64,000 nt of DNA from Weimeria sp002480925 (GTDB lineage: Bacteria; Bacillota; Clostridia; Lachnospirales; Lachnospiraceae). Location: NCBI RefSeq assembly GCF_052064335.1, contig NZ_JBQHVU010000004.1, positions 1 to 64,000 of the forward strand. The letters are read 5' to 3'. Below, one piece after another: positions 1 to 8,896 of the stretch; position 1 is the stretch's first letter, and the number at the start of each line of letters is the position of its first letter. The notes beneath the pieces were generated by a model. That model had not been told where the DNA came from and did not search any database. It saw only the letters and a program-made list of their open reading frames with translations. The translations under genes and the position numbers were made by a program.

Positions 1-148
1 CGCAGAAACCCTTGACACAGGGCATCCAACCAGCTAGTTGGCAGTCAAGCAGAACAAGGATAGGGTGTGTAGCCGAGGCTACTACTTACCCACACAAACT
101 GATGAAGCCTCTTTTTTACAAATGCTTTTTCAACGCGCGTAATCGTGA
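1..148. other. Unassigned structured edge sequence
   Basis: No convincing gene is visible here. The stretch contains short inverted repeats: CCAAC/GTTGG around 29-44, TAGCC/GGCTA around 71-82, and an outer GTGTG/CACAC pair enclosing the latter. A run of T follows GCCTC at about 110-117. A 66-codon open frame (12-212) crosses it but has no ribosome site and matches nothing I recognise. The mix of compact hairpins could be the 3' end of an IS200/IS605-type element (TnpB plus guide-RNA scaffold) or of a structured RNA cut by the window edge. Neither can be shown from 148 bases. Confidence 0.2.
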
Positions 149-180
149 CAAAAAGACATCCCCGCCAGGGGACGGGGATG
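149..180 (-). terminator. Rho-independent terminator of the pilin-like gene
   Basis: An 8-bp perfect stem, CATCCCCG (157-164) with CGGGGATG (173-180), has an 8-nt loop. Read on the minus strand it is followed at once by TCTTTTTG. It lies about 80 nt beyond the stop of the minus-strand pilin gene and no T-run follows it on the plus strand, so it is assigned to the minus strand. Confidence 0.75.
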
Positions 181-262
181 ATAGTATTATTATCTGTTTT
201 ATAAAGCTTTAAATCGCATAGACATTATTCTTTGAAATAACAAAGTGGCTGCAGATTTATGG

Positions 263-730
263 TTAAGGAGTTCCTAACTGTTCTGAAAGACTGACAGAAC
301 TATCCGTTGAATCTACACTCACTTTAACTGTGTATTTTCCAGCCTTCTGCCATTTCTTTGATTTCATGTTAGGCACATCCTTTATTGTCTTATAAAGCTC
401 ACCAGCTAATCCTGTACTTGTAGAAGAGACGACTGCATCACCCACTTTAAGTACACCGTTTTTGGAGCCTGCTTCTCCTGGAGTCCATTCAACCGTCGTA
501 TCATTATCAGTAGGAAGTGATGTGAATACAGCGTCATCTGCACATGCTGTCTGTACTGCGTTCTTGATCTCCTTAGCTGTTGACTCATCTGATGTCACCC
601 TCGACTTCTCCACATATCTCAGATACTGTGGAGCAAGGATTGCAGCGAGTACTGCGATGATTGCGATTACTACGATGAGCTCGATAAGAGTGAAGCCCTT
701 GTTGTTCTTCTTTGCTACCTTTGTGTTCAT
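263..730 (-). CDS. Type IV pilin-like (pseudopilin) protein
   Basis: The 155-residue product has a class III (prepilin peptidase) leader. A short basic leader ending in KKNNKG is followed by FTLIELIVV, the classic cleavage site with Glu at +5 of the mature protein, then a hydrophobic alpha-1 helix reaching LAPQYLRYVEKSR. The globular part (about residues 45-155) is polar, Ser/Thr-rich and not recognisable. The start was set at 730 because AAGGAG sits 9 nt upstream; the upstream ATG at 736 is too close and a start at 769 has no ribosome site. The family members are inserted in the membrane and polymerised by a type II/IV secretion-like machine, as in ComGC. No ATPase, prepilin peptidase or other assembly gene is in the window, so it is either an orphan or the edge of a locus. 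Substrate and function are unknown. Confidence 0.8.
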   Translation of the reverse strand: MNTKVAKKNNKGFTLIELIVVIAIIAVLAAILAPQYLRYVEKSRVTSDESTAKEIKNAVQTACADDAVFTSLPTDNDTTVEWTPGEAGSKNGVLKVGDAVVSSTSTGLAGELYKTIKDVPNMKSKKWQKAGKYTVKVSVDSTDSSVSLSEQLGTP

Positions 731-942
731 TTGCATTTTCTCCTTTTCACTGAACACCTGTATCCGCATCTCTTGAGTTAGGATATAGCCGTGGCTTCTC
801 CGTTCATCATGCGCTGATAATCGAGGACAACTGCATAGGATCTGCTCTTCTTATTGCAAGCAGCAATGCCTAAAATTGATGCTTTTATTTATCCTGAAAT
901 ATAACTAGCCAATCCCGTTTTTTGCTGTTATAATGGGGTTAA

Positions 943-1532
943 AATGACCTGGCAGAGAGGACCAGATACTATCAGGGATGATAGATCTGAATACTATTAG
1001 CAGGGGATCTGGCTTCTTAGAGCTGAAGAAGTGCTGTATCATTTTTATCTTGCTGAAGGATCCATTCTCTGAGGGACGCAGCAAGTATTCCTTCAGGAAC
1101 TACTGCACCGAGGATAAGCATCTGGCTCTTAATGACGGGACCGAGAAGATATTTCTGAATGCCTCAGGCTCTGGCGAGGAAATATCTGAGGGGCTTAGAT
1201 CACTGCTCTGGTTTATAGCTAGGAACGAAGCTTCCGACAGGTTTACAAGGAGACTCAACGAGCTTGTAAAAGAAAACATCTCACATGAGAAATGGAGGAC
1301 TGATTATATGACTTTTGCAATGAAGCTTGAAGAGAGCCGAAGGGAAGGAAAAAAAGAGGGGCTTGAGGAAGGACGTGAAGAAGGTAATTTGAGTACTCTT
1401 TGTGATCTGGTACTGGACGGAACACTCGATCTATCCTGTGCAGTTGAAAAGGCAAGGAAGTATGGGGTAACAGACGAGGCTGATTTCCGTCGCAGGGCTG
1501 CCCTTCTGGGCTATGATCTGACAGGGAAGTGA
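943..1532 (+). pseudogene. Rpn-family PD-(D/E)XK nuclease/transposase remnant
   Basis: This is the C-terminal part of an Rpn (recombination-promoting nuclease, PDDEXK_2 transposase-like) protein. Two frames must be joined. Frame one (943-975) reads NDLAERTRYYQ after an in-frame stop at 940. After a one-base deletion at about 976-977, frame two (from the ATG at 978) reads MIDLN, then KDPFSEGR, ALNDGTEKIFLN, and a charged tail rich in REGKKEG repeats. From memory of the family, RYYQGMIDL is continuous in intact copies and lies after the catalytic D/E-X-K core, so the nuclease core is missing. The 184-codon open frame from 978 has no good ribosome site. I infer a decayed gene. Lachnospiraceae genomes often carry many Rpn copies. 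A TATAAT lies at 929-934, but its -35 is poor. Confidence 0.75.
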
Positions 1533-1634
1533 TAAGGTATAAGGATATCAAGCCCCGTCATCCTGATTTGGTTCATGTGTTTTTGGCAGTTGGAAAACTT
1601 ATGCAGGATTTTTGTAAGGAGAAAGAGAAAATCT

Positions 1635-2783
1635 ATGAAGCTATTCCATATTTCTGATCTGCATATAGGTAAAAGGGTCAGCGGATATTCTTTGATCTCG
1701 GATCAGAGATTTATACTGAAACAGATACTTATCCTTATCTATGATGAGAGGCCGGATCTGCTTCTGATATCGGGAGACGTCTACGATTCGAGACAGCCGT
1801 CGGCAGAGGCGGTAGAGCTTATGGATGATTTTTTGCGGGAGCTTGCAGAGGCGCATCAGAGCATGGGCCTTGATACCTGTATCATAAGTGGCAATCATGA
1901 TTCGGCTGAGCGGCTATCATATGCGGGATCGCTTATAGATAAGTCCGGCATACATATTAGCCCGGTTTATGAGGGGAGTATTCGGGTATTCAGCAAGGAG
2001 GACGGATACGGTCAGGTGAATTTTTATCTGATGCCATATCTGAGGCCAGCTGATGTCAGGAGATATTTCGGGGATCAGAAGATAGAAAGCTATAATGATG
2101 CTATAAGGACTGTGATAGAGCATATGGAGGTGGATGAGGATCAGAGAAATGTGATCCTTGCCCATCAGTTCGTGACAGGGGCATCTACCTGCGATTCTGA
2201 GGAGATAATAGTCGGAGGCCTTGATAATATAAGCACAGACCTTTTTTTAAGCTTCGACTATGCAGCCCTTGGGCATATACATGGGCCTCAGAATATTGGC
2301 TCCGACAGGATCAGATACTGCGGGACCCCGCTTAAGTATTCCCTGTCGGAAAAGGATCAGACCAAGTCAGTGACCATAGTCGAGCTTGGGGAGAAGGGAA
2401 GCCTTTCAGTCACGACAAGGGAGCTTGAGCCGAGACATGATATGAGACAGATCAGGGGACTTTACAATGATCTGATGAGAAGGGACAGCTATGAAGGGAC
2501 TAAGACCGATGACTATATAGGAGTAGTCCTTACAGATGAGGACGATGTGCCAGGGGCTATAGAGAAGCTTCGCGTGGTCTATCCCAATATCATAAAGCTT
2601 TCCTATGATAATAAGAGAGCCAGGGCTTTAGAGGTCATTACAGAGGCCGCGGAGAGCGATCAGATGACAGAGATGGAGCTTTTCTCAGATCTCTATCTGA
2701 AGCAGAACGGACAGGAGATGAACGAGGAGCAGAGGACCTATCTGGGCAGAGTGATAGATCAGGTAAAGGAGGGTGAGCAGTGA
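1635..2783 (+). CDS. sbcD: SbcD exonuclease subunit
   Basis: The 382-residue product is the Mre11-like nuclease subunit of SbcCD, which trims DNA hairpins and protein-blocked ends. Calcineurin-type phosphodiesterase motifs are present in order: HISDLHIG (residues 5-12), SGDVYDSR (about 47), SGNHDSAE (about 85), LAHQF (about 175) and LGHIHG (about 213). These carry the metal-binding Asp, His and Asn residues. The start was set at the ATG at 1635, where the family N-terminus MKLFHISDLH begins; AAGGAG lies about 13 nt upstream, and 20 codons of upstream open frame are not family-like. The stop overlaps the sbcC start by 4 nt (GTGA), which implies translational coupling and one transcript. Confidence 0.95.
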   Translation: MKLFHISDLHIGKRVSGYSLISDQRFILKQILILIYDERPDLLLISGDVYDSRQPSAEAVELMDDFLRELAEAHQSMGLDTCIISGNHDSAERLSYAGSLIDKSGIHISPVYEGSIRVFSKEDGYGQVNFYLMPYLRPADVRRYFGDQKIESYNDAIRTVIEHMEVDEDQRNVILAHQFVTGASTCDSEEIIVGGLDNISTDLFLSFDYAALGHIHGPQNIGSDRIRYCGTPLKYSLSEKDQTKSVTIVELGEKGSLSVTTRELEPRHDMRQIRGLYNDLMRRDSYEGTKTDDYIGVVLTDEDDVPGAIEKLRVVYPNIIKLSYDNKRARALEVITEAAESDQMTEMELFSDLYLKQNGQEMNEEQRTYLGRVIDQVKEGEQ

Positions 2784-5545
2784 GACCTGTAAAGCTTGTG
2801 ATGTCGGCATTCGGACCATATGCCAGAGAAGAGACTATAGATTTTGATAAGCTTGGCAGTGAGGGACTCTATCTCATATCTGGAGATACCGGAGCAGGAA
2901 AGACGACCATATTCGATGCCATCACATTTGCCCTGTTCGGTGAGGCAAGCGGAGATACAAGGAAGGCCGATATGCTGAGGTCAAAGTATGCCGAGCCATC
3001 CCAGCCGACCTATGTGGCTCTTACCTTTGCTCATAAGGGGGATATATATTCTCTTAAAAGAAACCCCTCTTATATGCGTCCGGCCAGGAGAGGAAGCGGC
3101 CAGACAAAGGAAAATGAAAACGCAGAGCTTTCCTTTCCTGACGGCAGGGTCGTATCAGGACGGAAGGTAGTAAATGCTTCTGTGGAGGACCTTCTAGGCC
3201 TTGATAAGGAGAAGTTCACCCGAATAGTCATGCTTGCCCAGGGTGATTTCCAGAAGATACTGATAGCCGGAACTGAAGAGAGGATGAGGATATTCAGGGA
3301 TTTGTTCGGAACAGAGATATTTGACCGGATCTCTAACAGGATAGTTGATGACACAAGGGAGCTGAAGGGCCGTCTGCTTGATACGAAAAAGAGCTCAGAG
3401 CAGTACTTATCGGATATCACTTTTATTCCCGGAAGTCCATTCGAGGAGGAGGCAAAGAGGGCCAGGGAGGGACTTCTTACGGCAGAGGAGACTAAGAGTC
3501 TGCTTGGTCAGATGATAGAGGCCGATCAGAACAGATACAGGGAGCTTAAGGATAAGAGCGAGACTCTTGGCAAGGAATTAGAGGAGGTAAATAAGGCCAT
3601 AGGACAGGCCGAGACAATAGAAAAGACCCGTGAGACGCTTGTATCAGAACAGAAAAAGCAGGAGGCGCTTTTAGAGGAAAAGAAGCAGGCTGGAGAGAGG
3701 CTTGCCGCGGCCGAGAAGACCGCTTGTGAAAGGGATAAGCTGAGAGAGAACATCACTGTAAAGAAGGAAGGACTTGCAGCTTATGACCAGCTGGCAGAGT
3801 CAGATAAAAAAGTCGCTTCATCTGAGGATAAGCTTGCTTCATATAAGAATGAGAATGAGACCCTTGACGCTAAGCTTAAGAGCAGCCTGGCTCAAAAGGA
3901 GAAAGATGATGGTATCCTTAAGACTCTTGAGTCAGCAGGCCTTGATATAGAACGTACCAGAAATGAGCTTGAGAGGATAGGGGAGCAGAAAAATAGGATA
4001 AGGGAGATAGAAAAGGATTTAAAGGATCTTGACAGAAAGCAGCAGGAGTATGAGAAGAGCAGGATAAGATTTATCAGTCTGCACCAGCTTTCTGATCAGG
4101 AAAATGAAAGATACAGACTGGCAAGAGGAGCATTCCTTTCGGGACAGGCAGGTATACTTGCGGAGGAGTATCTGCATGAAGGAAAGCCCTGCCCTGTATG
4201 CGGAAGCCTTGACCATCCGGCCCCTGCTGTAAAGTCTGACTATGTTCCTTCGGAAAAGGAGCTGGATGAACTTCAGAAAAAGGCTGAGGCGGCCTCTGAA
4301 AAGGAAAGAAAAGCCAGTATAGAGGCCGGCTCTCTTAAGTCTGCGGCTGATACATTAAGGGAGAAGTGCATAGAAAGGATGACCCTTCTTACCGGGGAAG
4401 GGGATTTTGATCAGTGCAGGAGTAAGCTTTCTGACCTTGAGAGGGCAGGCAGTGAGAAGGAAAAGGAGCTTACCCTGCGTCTTGAAGAGCTGGAGCAGAA
4501 AAGCAGGAAAAGGCAGGAGCTAGAGAAGACCATATCGGATCTTTCTGAGGGAATAGAGACTATGAGGCAGAATGCCCTGGAGCTTTCCGGCCAGATCTCA
4601 GCTGAGGAAGCCGTTCTTTTGCAGGAGAAGGCCAGAAATCAGGAGATAAGAGGAGGGCTGGAGTTTGCCGACAAGAGGGAGGCAGAGGGGAATATCAAGG
4701 ACCTTTCTTACAGGCTTGAATCCCTTCAGAGAGAGTATGATCAGGCGGACAAGAGGCTTCGTGAGGTAAAGGAGGCCTCGGATGCACTAGATGGAAAGAT
4801 AAACGGGCTAAAGGAGCAGATAGCTGCCAAAGAGCAGATCGACCTTGGGGCTTTCAGGGATAAGAGGCTTATGCTGTCTGAACAGATAAGCGGGCTTTCA
4901 GGACAGCTCCAGCAGCTTTACAGCGTACTGAACCAGAACATGAATGCCTGCAATGGCTTTAGGAAAAGAGCAGAAGAGATCTCAGCTCTTGAGAAAAGCT
5001 ACACCTGGATGAATTATCTTGATCAGACAGCAAACGGAAGGCTTAGCGGCAAGAGCAAGATAAGGCTTGAGGCCTTTGTACAGATGAGATATTTGGACAG
5101 GATAATCAGGCGGGCAAATGTAAGGCTTCTTATCATGTCTGATAACCAGTATGAGCTTATAAGGAGGACTGATTATTCGACACAGGGAAAGGCCGGACTT
5201 GATATATCGGTAATAGACCACTATAATGGCACGACCAGAGATGTGGGCTCACTCTCAGGGGGAGAGAAGTTCTTAGCTTCCCTGTCAATGGCTCTTGGGC
5301 TTTCCGAGGAGATACAGAATCTGGCCGGCGGGGTGCAGATAGATACGCTTTTTGTGGATGAGGGATTCGGGAGCCTCGATACAGAAAAGCTGGATCAGGT
5401 ATATAAGGCACTATCCTCTCTTACCGAGGGCCACAGGATGGTCGGAGTCATTTCACATGTAAAGGAACTTGAGGATAAGATAGAAAAGCAGATAGTAGTA
5501 GAAAAAGGCAGGAGCGGAGGCAGCAGGACAGAGATCAGGCTATGA
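2780..5545 (+). CDS. sbcC: SbcC ATPase subunit
   Basis: The 921-residue Rad50/SMC-like ATPase partners SbcD. The Walker A motif GDTGAGKT is at residues 35-42, and a Q-loop region (LAQGDFQ) lies near 155. Long heptad-rich coiled coils flank a zinc hook CPVCG at about 470, consistent with dimerisation through zinc. The ABC signature LSGGEKF is at about 825 and Walker B (DTLFVDEGFGS) at about 855. The start is GTG at 2780, overlapping the sbcD stop, with AAGGAGGG about 9 nt upstream. The length is normal for the family. The gene ends only 2 nt from the stop of the convergent SGNH hydrolase gene, with no terminator between them. Confidence 0.96.
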   Translation: MRPVKLVMSAFGPYAREETIDFDKLGSEGLYLISGDTGAGKTTIFDAITFALFGEASGDTRKADMLRSKYAEPSQPTYVALTFAHKGDIYSLKRNPSYMRPARRGSGQTKENENAELSFPDGRVVSGRKVVNASVEDLLGLDKEKFTRIVMLAQGDFQKILIAGTEERMRIFRDLFGTEIFDRISNRIVDDTRELKGRLLDTKKSSEQYLSDITFIPGSPFEEEAKRAREGLLTAEETKSLLGQMIEADQNRYRELKDKSETLGKELEEVNKAIGQAETIEKTRETLVSEQKKQEALLEEKKQAGERLAAAEKTACERDKLRENITVKKEGLAAYDQLAESDKKVASSEDKLASYKNENETLDAKLKSSLAQKEKDDGILKTLESAGLDIERTRNELERIGEQKNRIREIEKDLKDLDRKQQEYEKSRIRFISLHQLSDQENERYRLARGAFLSGQAGILAEEYLHEGKPCPVCGSLDHPAPAVKSDYVPSEKELDELQKKAEAASEKERKASIEAGSLKSAADTLREKCIERMTLLTGEGDFDQCRSKLSDLERAGSEKEKELTLRLEELEQKSRKRQELEKTISDLSEGIETMRQNALELSGQISAEEAVLLQEKARNQEIRGGLEFADKREAEGNIKDLSYRLESLQREYDQADKRLREVKEASDALDGKINGLKEQIAAKEQIDLGAFRDKRLMLSEQISGLSGQLQQLYSVLNQNMNACNGFRKRAEEISALEKSYTWMNYLDQTANGRLSGKSKIRLEAFVQMRYLDRIIRRANVRLLIMSDNQYELIRRTDYSTQGKAGLDISVIDHYNGTTRDVGSLSGGEKFLASLSMALGLSEEIQNLAGGVQIDTLFVDEGFGSLDTEKLDQVYKALSSLTEGHRMVGVISHVKELEDKIEKQIVVEKGRSGGSRTEIRL

Positions 5546-5547
5546 TC

Positions 5548-7308
5548 TCAGTCCGGCCAGACTTTTTCTACAAGGAACCTTGTAAGGGAATCACCCATTT
5601 TCTCATAGGTATATCTTGTCATATGCAGGTTGTCAGCTGTTGAGTAAGGGCAGTTTTTCTGGTCTACAAATGACTTGGTATGGAAACGGTAGATCTTAAG
5701 CCCCTGGCTTTTGTGACGCTCTATAACCGAGTTCCTGGCCCTTTCATAGTCCTTCAGGGTAAAGCCTATCGCATTTTTTGTCTTGAAGCGGCTCTGCCTT
5801 ATAGTGAAATTATTGCAGCGGTCAGAATAGATCAGATCAGGCATGACTATCTTTACAGGAGTCCTGCCTTTTTTTATTCGCTTATCGTTTGCCTTAGATA
5901 TGATATCAAGAGCCCTGTTCATGGCTCCGCAGTAGGTCCTTTCATCATCTGAGCTTATATCTCCTACAGGGATCAGGTCGGTATAGTCATTGGTTCCGGC
6001 AAGGAGGATCACTGTATCGAAGTCAGAGAAACTTTTCTTATTGGGTGTGAGAAGACCCGGAGGGCAGTTCGGCGTATTTCCAAGCGCTATGCGGGGGATC
6101 ACGTCCTTTATTATCCTGAAGCGGTGGAAGGGGGCTGTGCTCACATTGCTGTAGGCCAGAGTGGCCCCGGGTATCGCAGCATTATAATAGTCTGATCCGG
6201 TAAGCTCCATTACTCTCCATGGATATGAGAAGATATAACGGTTGATGTCTGTCTTGTAGGGGCTTCCGTAGGTGATCGAGTCTCCTATATAGAGGATATC
6301 ATGGACAGAGTAATTCCTGTATTTAAGCGTGAAGTCAGAGCTTCTTGCTGATATGGTCCTGCCGTTTCTTGTGGCATAGGCATATACGCAGTAATCCATC
6401 CCTTTTCTTATCGGAACATCACTGTCTATATAGGTCTCATTTGTGGAATAGAGCGACGAGTAGGAGTAATAGCGTCTCTTTTTTCCATCCTTATAGATAA
6501 GCTTTACCAGATAGAGATTGGCATAGGGGACGCTTGTAAAGGTAAGGCATCCCCTGTCAAGTCCCTTTTTCTTGAAATTAATGATAATGGGAGCCTGCAG
6601 CCTGTAGTAGCCGTCCTTTTCAAAAGGAGACAGAGAGATCTTGTCGAAGTCAATGCTGCGGCGTGTGGCCCTTACAGTATAGCAGGCTATATGCGAGGAT
6701 GTGTCAAGGTAGCAGCCGTAGCTTAAGAACTCCTTCTTTTCGACAGGAGAGAAGGTCCTGCTGTAGACATCGGTAAAGGTGACCCGGTTCTTATCGACCT
6801 GATCTATGAGTCTGAAATGTCCCCTGTCCATCTTGCGGTAGATCCGGTAGCCGTCGGCACCCTTTACAGGGCGCCATCTGATCCGGGAATTTAAGTTCCC
6901 TGATCTTGCGGTGACTGTGGCCCTGCCGCGGATGGTCATAAGGCCCTCGTGATCGTAGTCGCTAAGCCTGTTGGAATATATTCCCATCCCCTTTTCTCTT
7001 ACCGTATAGACGTAGTCCGAGACAGAGGGCATATTATGATCGGTGAAGCTTGTTACTGAAATAGCTGCCCTTACCTTGCCGATACGGCGGTAGCTGCCTC
7101 CGAGGGGCTTTCTGTATATATAGCAGGTGCTGTTAAAGGTGGCAGAGAAGGTGATTCGGACGGTATAGCTGTTGTCAGCATTTGTCTGGGTATAGAGGCC
7201 GAGAAGCTTTGGTACGTTTATGTCTGAGGCCTTCGCATCTATAGGAAAAAAGAAAAGGACCGTCAGTAAAAGGACAGCCCCTCTGAATAGATTTTTCTTG
7301 TTCTTCAT
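5548..7308 (-). CDS. Secreted SGNH/GDSL-family hydrolase with fibronectin-like repeats
   Basis: The 586-residue product has a signal peptide (KNKKN, then a hydrophobic stretch ending near DAKAS) and about 300 residues of beta-rich repeats with IYRK motifs typical of fibronectin type III-like modules. A C-terminal SGNH hydrolase domain follows. It has block I GDSIT near residue 343, block III AGTNDY near 438, and block V DNLHM near 559, giving the Ser, Asn and Asp/His catalytic set. Such enzymes act outside the cell on esters, often acetyl groups of polysaccharide; the actual substrate is not visible. ATG 7308 is preferred to the ATG at 7317 because the latter overlaps the -10 element. No Shine-Dalgarno precedes either one. 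The gene is convergent with sbcC. Confidence 0.8.
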   Translation of the reverse strand: MKNKKNLFRGAVLLLTVLFFFPIDAKASDINVPKLLGLYTQTNADNSYTVRITFSATFNSTCYIYRKPLGGSYRRIGKVRAAISVTSFTDHNMPSVSDYVYTVREKGMGIYSNRLSDYDHEGLMTIRGRATVTARSGNLNSRIRWRPVKGADGYRIYRKMDRGHFRLIDQVDKNRVTFTDVYSRTFSPVEKKEFLSYGCYLDTSSHIACYTVRATRRSIDFDKISLSPFEKDGYYRLQAPIIINFKKKGLDRGCLTFTSVPYANLYLVKLIYKDGKKRRYYSYSSLYSTNETYIDSDVPIRKGMDYCVYAYATRNGRTISARSSDFTLKYRNYSVHDILYIGDSITYGSPYKTDINRYIFSYPWRVMELTGSDYYNAAIPGATLAYSNVSTAPFHRFRIIKDVIPRIALGNTPNCPPGLLTPNKKSFSDFDTVILLAGTNDYTDLIPVGDISSDDERTYCGAMNRALDIISKANDKRIKKGRTPVKIVMPDLIYSDRCNNFTIRQSRFKTKNAIGFTLKDYERARNSVIERHKSQGLKIYRFHTKSFVDQKNCPYSTADNLHMTRYTYEKMGDSLTRFLVEKVWPD

Positions 7309-7315
7309 GATAAAC

Positions 7316-7324
7316 ATTCTATCA
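7316..7324 (-). promoter_or_regulatory. Extended -10 promoter, probably giving a leaderless mRNA
   Basis: On the minus strand TGA-TAGAAT (TGn plus -10) ends at 7316. The chosen start ATG is at 7308, only 7 nt further on, where transcription would be expected to begin. There is no convincing -35 and no Shine-Dalgarno. See the parallel arrangement at 41114. Confidence 0.5.
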
Positions 7325-7339
7325 TAAATTCATATTTTG

Positions 7340-7348
7340 TGGTAGAAT
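7340..7348 (+). promoter_or_regulatory. Extended -10 promoter of the symporter gene
   Basis: TGG-TAGAAT on the plus strand gives a predicted transcript start about 35 nt before the symporter ATG. No clear -35 is present. It is divergent from, and about 16 nt away from, the minus-strand promoter of the SGNH hydrolase gene. Confidence 0.45.
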
Positions 7349-7389
7349 TAACGCAGTTTTTATCATTTTAGTAAGTTAAAGGAGCAACA

Positions 7390-8817
7390 ATGAAGGCATT
7401 TACTAAGTTACTTAGCACGATCGACGGCTATGTCTGGGGAATCCCGCTTATGGTCTTTATCCTTGGTAGCGGCATATTCCTTACGATAAGGCTTCACGGC
7501 ATCCAGTTCAGAGGGTTCATACAGGGATTTAAGAATCTTTTTTCAAAGGATGAGAAATCAGACAGAAAGGGAGAGGTAAGTGGCTTCGCTGCTCTATGTA
7601 CAGCGCTTTCTGCGACGATAGGTACAGGAAACATAGTCGGAGTCGCAACAGCTATAGTTGCCGGAGGACCGGGAGCCATGTTCTGGATGTGGCTTGCGGC
7701 AATATTCGGGACCGCTACGAAGTATGCCGAGTGTACTCTTGCAGTGCATTTCAGGCAGCAGGGAAAGGACGGACATATAATCGGAGGCCCATTCTATTAT
7801 ATAGAGAAGGGAATGGGAGAGAAGTGGAAATGGCTGGCAAAGATCTTTGCATTCTTCGGCGTCTGCGTAGGCCTTATGGGAATAGGAACCTTTACCCAGA
7901 TAAACGGCATCACAGGAGCGGTAAAGAATTTCTTTGATCCTTTATCAAAACATACAGTTAATATACTTGGACAGGATACCTCTGTAGCTGTCGTATGTGC
8001 CGGTATCATCATAACTGTTTTTATAGCCCTTGTGATAATAGGCGGCCTTAAGAGGATCTCGGCTGTCGCTGAAAGAATAGTTCCTTTCATGGCCATCCTT
8101 TATGTAGGAACTGTACTTTTACTTCTTTTTACAAATATCACCAGGGTTCCTGACGCCTTTGTCCAGATCTTCAAGGGAGCGTTCGGAATCAGGGCTCTTG
8201 CAGGAGGTATGGCAGGTACTATAATCGCTTCGATGAGAAACGGAATAGCAAGAGGTATCTTTTCAAACGAGGCAGGACTCGGATCTGCGCCTATAGCAGC
8301 AGCTGCAGCTGTTACCGATTATCCGTCTGAGCAGGGACTTATCTCTATGCTGGGTACCTTTATCGATACAATAGTGATCTGCTCCATGACAGGACTTGCT
8401 ATAATAATCACAGGCTCATGGAACGTGGGCCTTGAGGGAGTAAGTGTCACGACGAGAGCCTTTGTTAATGGACTTCCTTTACCGTCAGGCCTTGCGTCCT
8501 TTATCCTTATGATATGCCTTGTGTTTTTCGCATCGACCACTATACTTGGCTGGGACTATTACAGCGAGAGATGCCTTGAGTATCTGGTAGGCGACAAGCC
8601 TGCTGTGATAAGGGCCTACAGATGGCTGTATATATTCTGCGTCTTTATCGGACCATATATGACAGTAAGCTTCGTATGGACCCTTGCCGATATCTTCAAC
8701 GGTCTTATGGCCATACCGAATATCATAGGACTTCTGGCCCTTTCAGGGGTCTGTGCAAAGGAGACAAGCAGATATTTCGGAGTCATCCGCGATAAGGGAC
8801 AGACCTCTGTCAGGTGA
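7390..8817 (+). CDS. Na+:alanine/glycine symporter (AGCS family)
   Basis: The 475-residue membrane protein has about ten to eleven hydrophobic segments. It carries AGCS family hallmarks: an N-terminal DGYVWGIP, GTGNIVGVA near residue 78, GGPGAMFWMW, GGPFYYIEKG near 132, and NEAGLGSAP near 293. Members carry alanine or glycine into the cell with Na+. The start ATG at 7390 has AAAGGAG 6 nt upstream. The leader is only about 35 nt, so there is no room for a glycine riboswitch. It is a single-gene unit between a divergent hydrolase and rny, which has its own promoter. The exact substrate (Ala, Gly or both) cannot be told. Confidence 0.93.
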   Translation: MKAFTKLLSTIDGYVWGIPLMVFILGSGIFLTIRLHGIQFRGFIQGFKNLFSKDEKSDRKGEVSGFAALCTALSATIGTGNIVGVATAIVAGGPGAMFWMWLAAIFGTATKYAECTLAVHFRQQGKDGHIIGGPFYYIEKGMGEKWKWLAKIFAFFGVCVGLMGIGTFTQINGITGAVKNFFDPLSKHTVNILGQDTSVAVVCAGIIITVFIALVIIGGLKRISAVAERIVPFMAILYVGTVLLLLFTNITRVPDAFVQIFKGAFGIRALAGGMAGTIIASMRNGIARGIFSNEAGLGSAPIAAAAAVTDYPSEQGLISMLGTFIDTIVICSMTGLAIIITGSWNVGLEGVSVTTRAFVNGLPLPSGLASFILMICLVFFASTTILGWDYYSERCLEYLVGDKPAVIRAYRWLYIFCVFIGPYMTVSFVWTLADIFNGLMAIPNIIGLLALSGVCAKETSRYFGVIRDKGQTSVR

Positions 8818-8825
8818 AAATTTTC

Positions 8826-8854
8826 TTGACAGAAAAAGCCTTATACAATAAAAT
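8826..8854 (+). promoter_or_regulatory. Sigma-A promoter of rny
   Basis: TTGACA (8826-8831), a 17-nt spacer and TAAAAT (8849-8854) form a near-consensus promoter. It lies just after the symporter stop and about 40 nt before the rny start. Confidence 0.85.
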
Positions 8855-8896
8855 AGAAAGGTAAAAATTTCATAAACCTATTAAGGAGGTGCTCCT

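Noticed and set aside
12..212. 66-codon frame at the window start
   Set aside because: There is no ribosome site or recognisable domain, and the pilin terminator lies within it.
781..942. Cyclic di-GMP riboswitch upstream of the pilin gene
   Set aside because: I looked for the GEMM-type conserved core on the minus strand and did not see it; only a TTGC/GCAA hairpin is present.
7349..7389. Glycine riboswitch before the amino-acid symporter
   Set aside because: The leader is only about 35 nt, too short for the aptamer.
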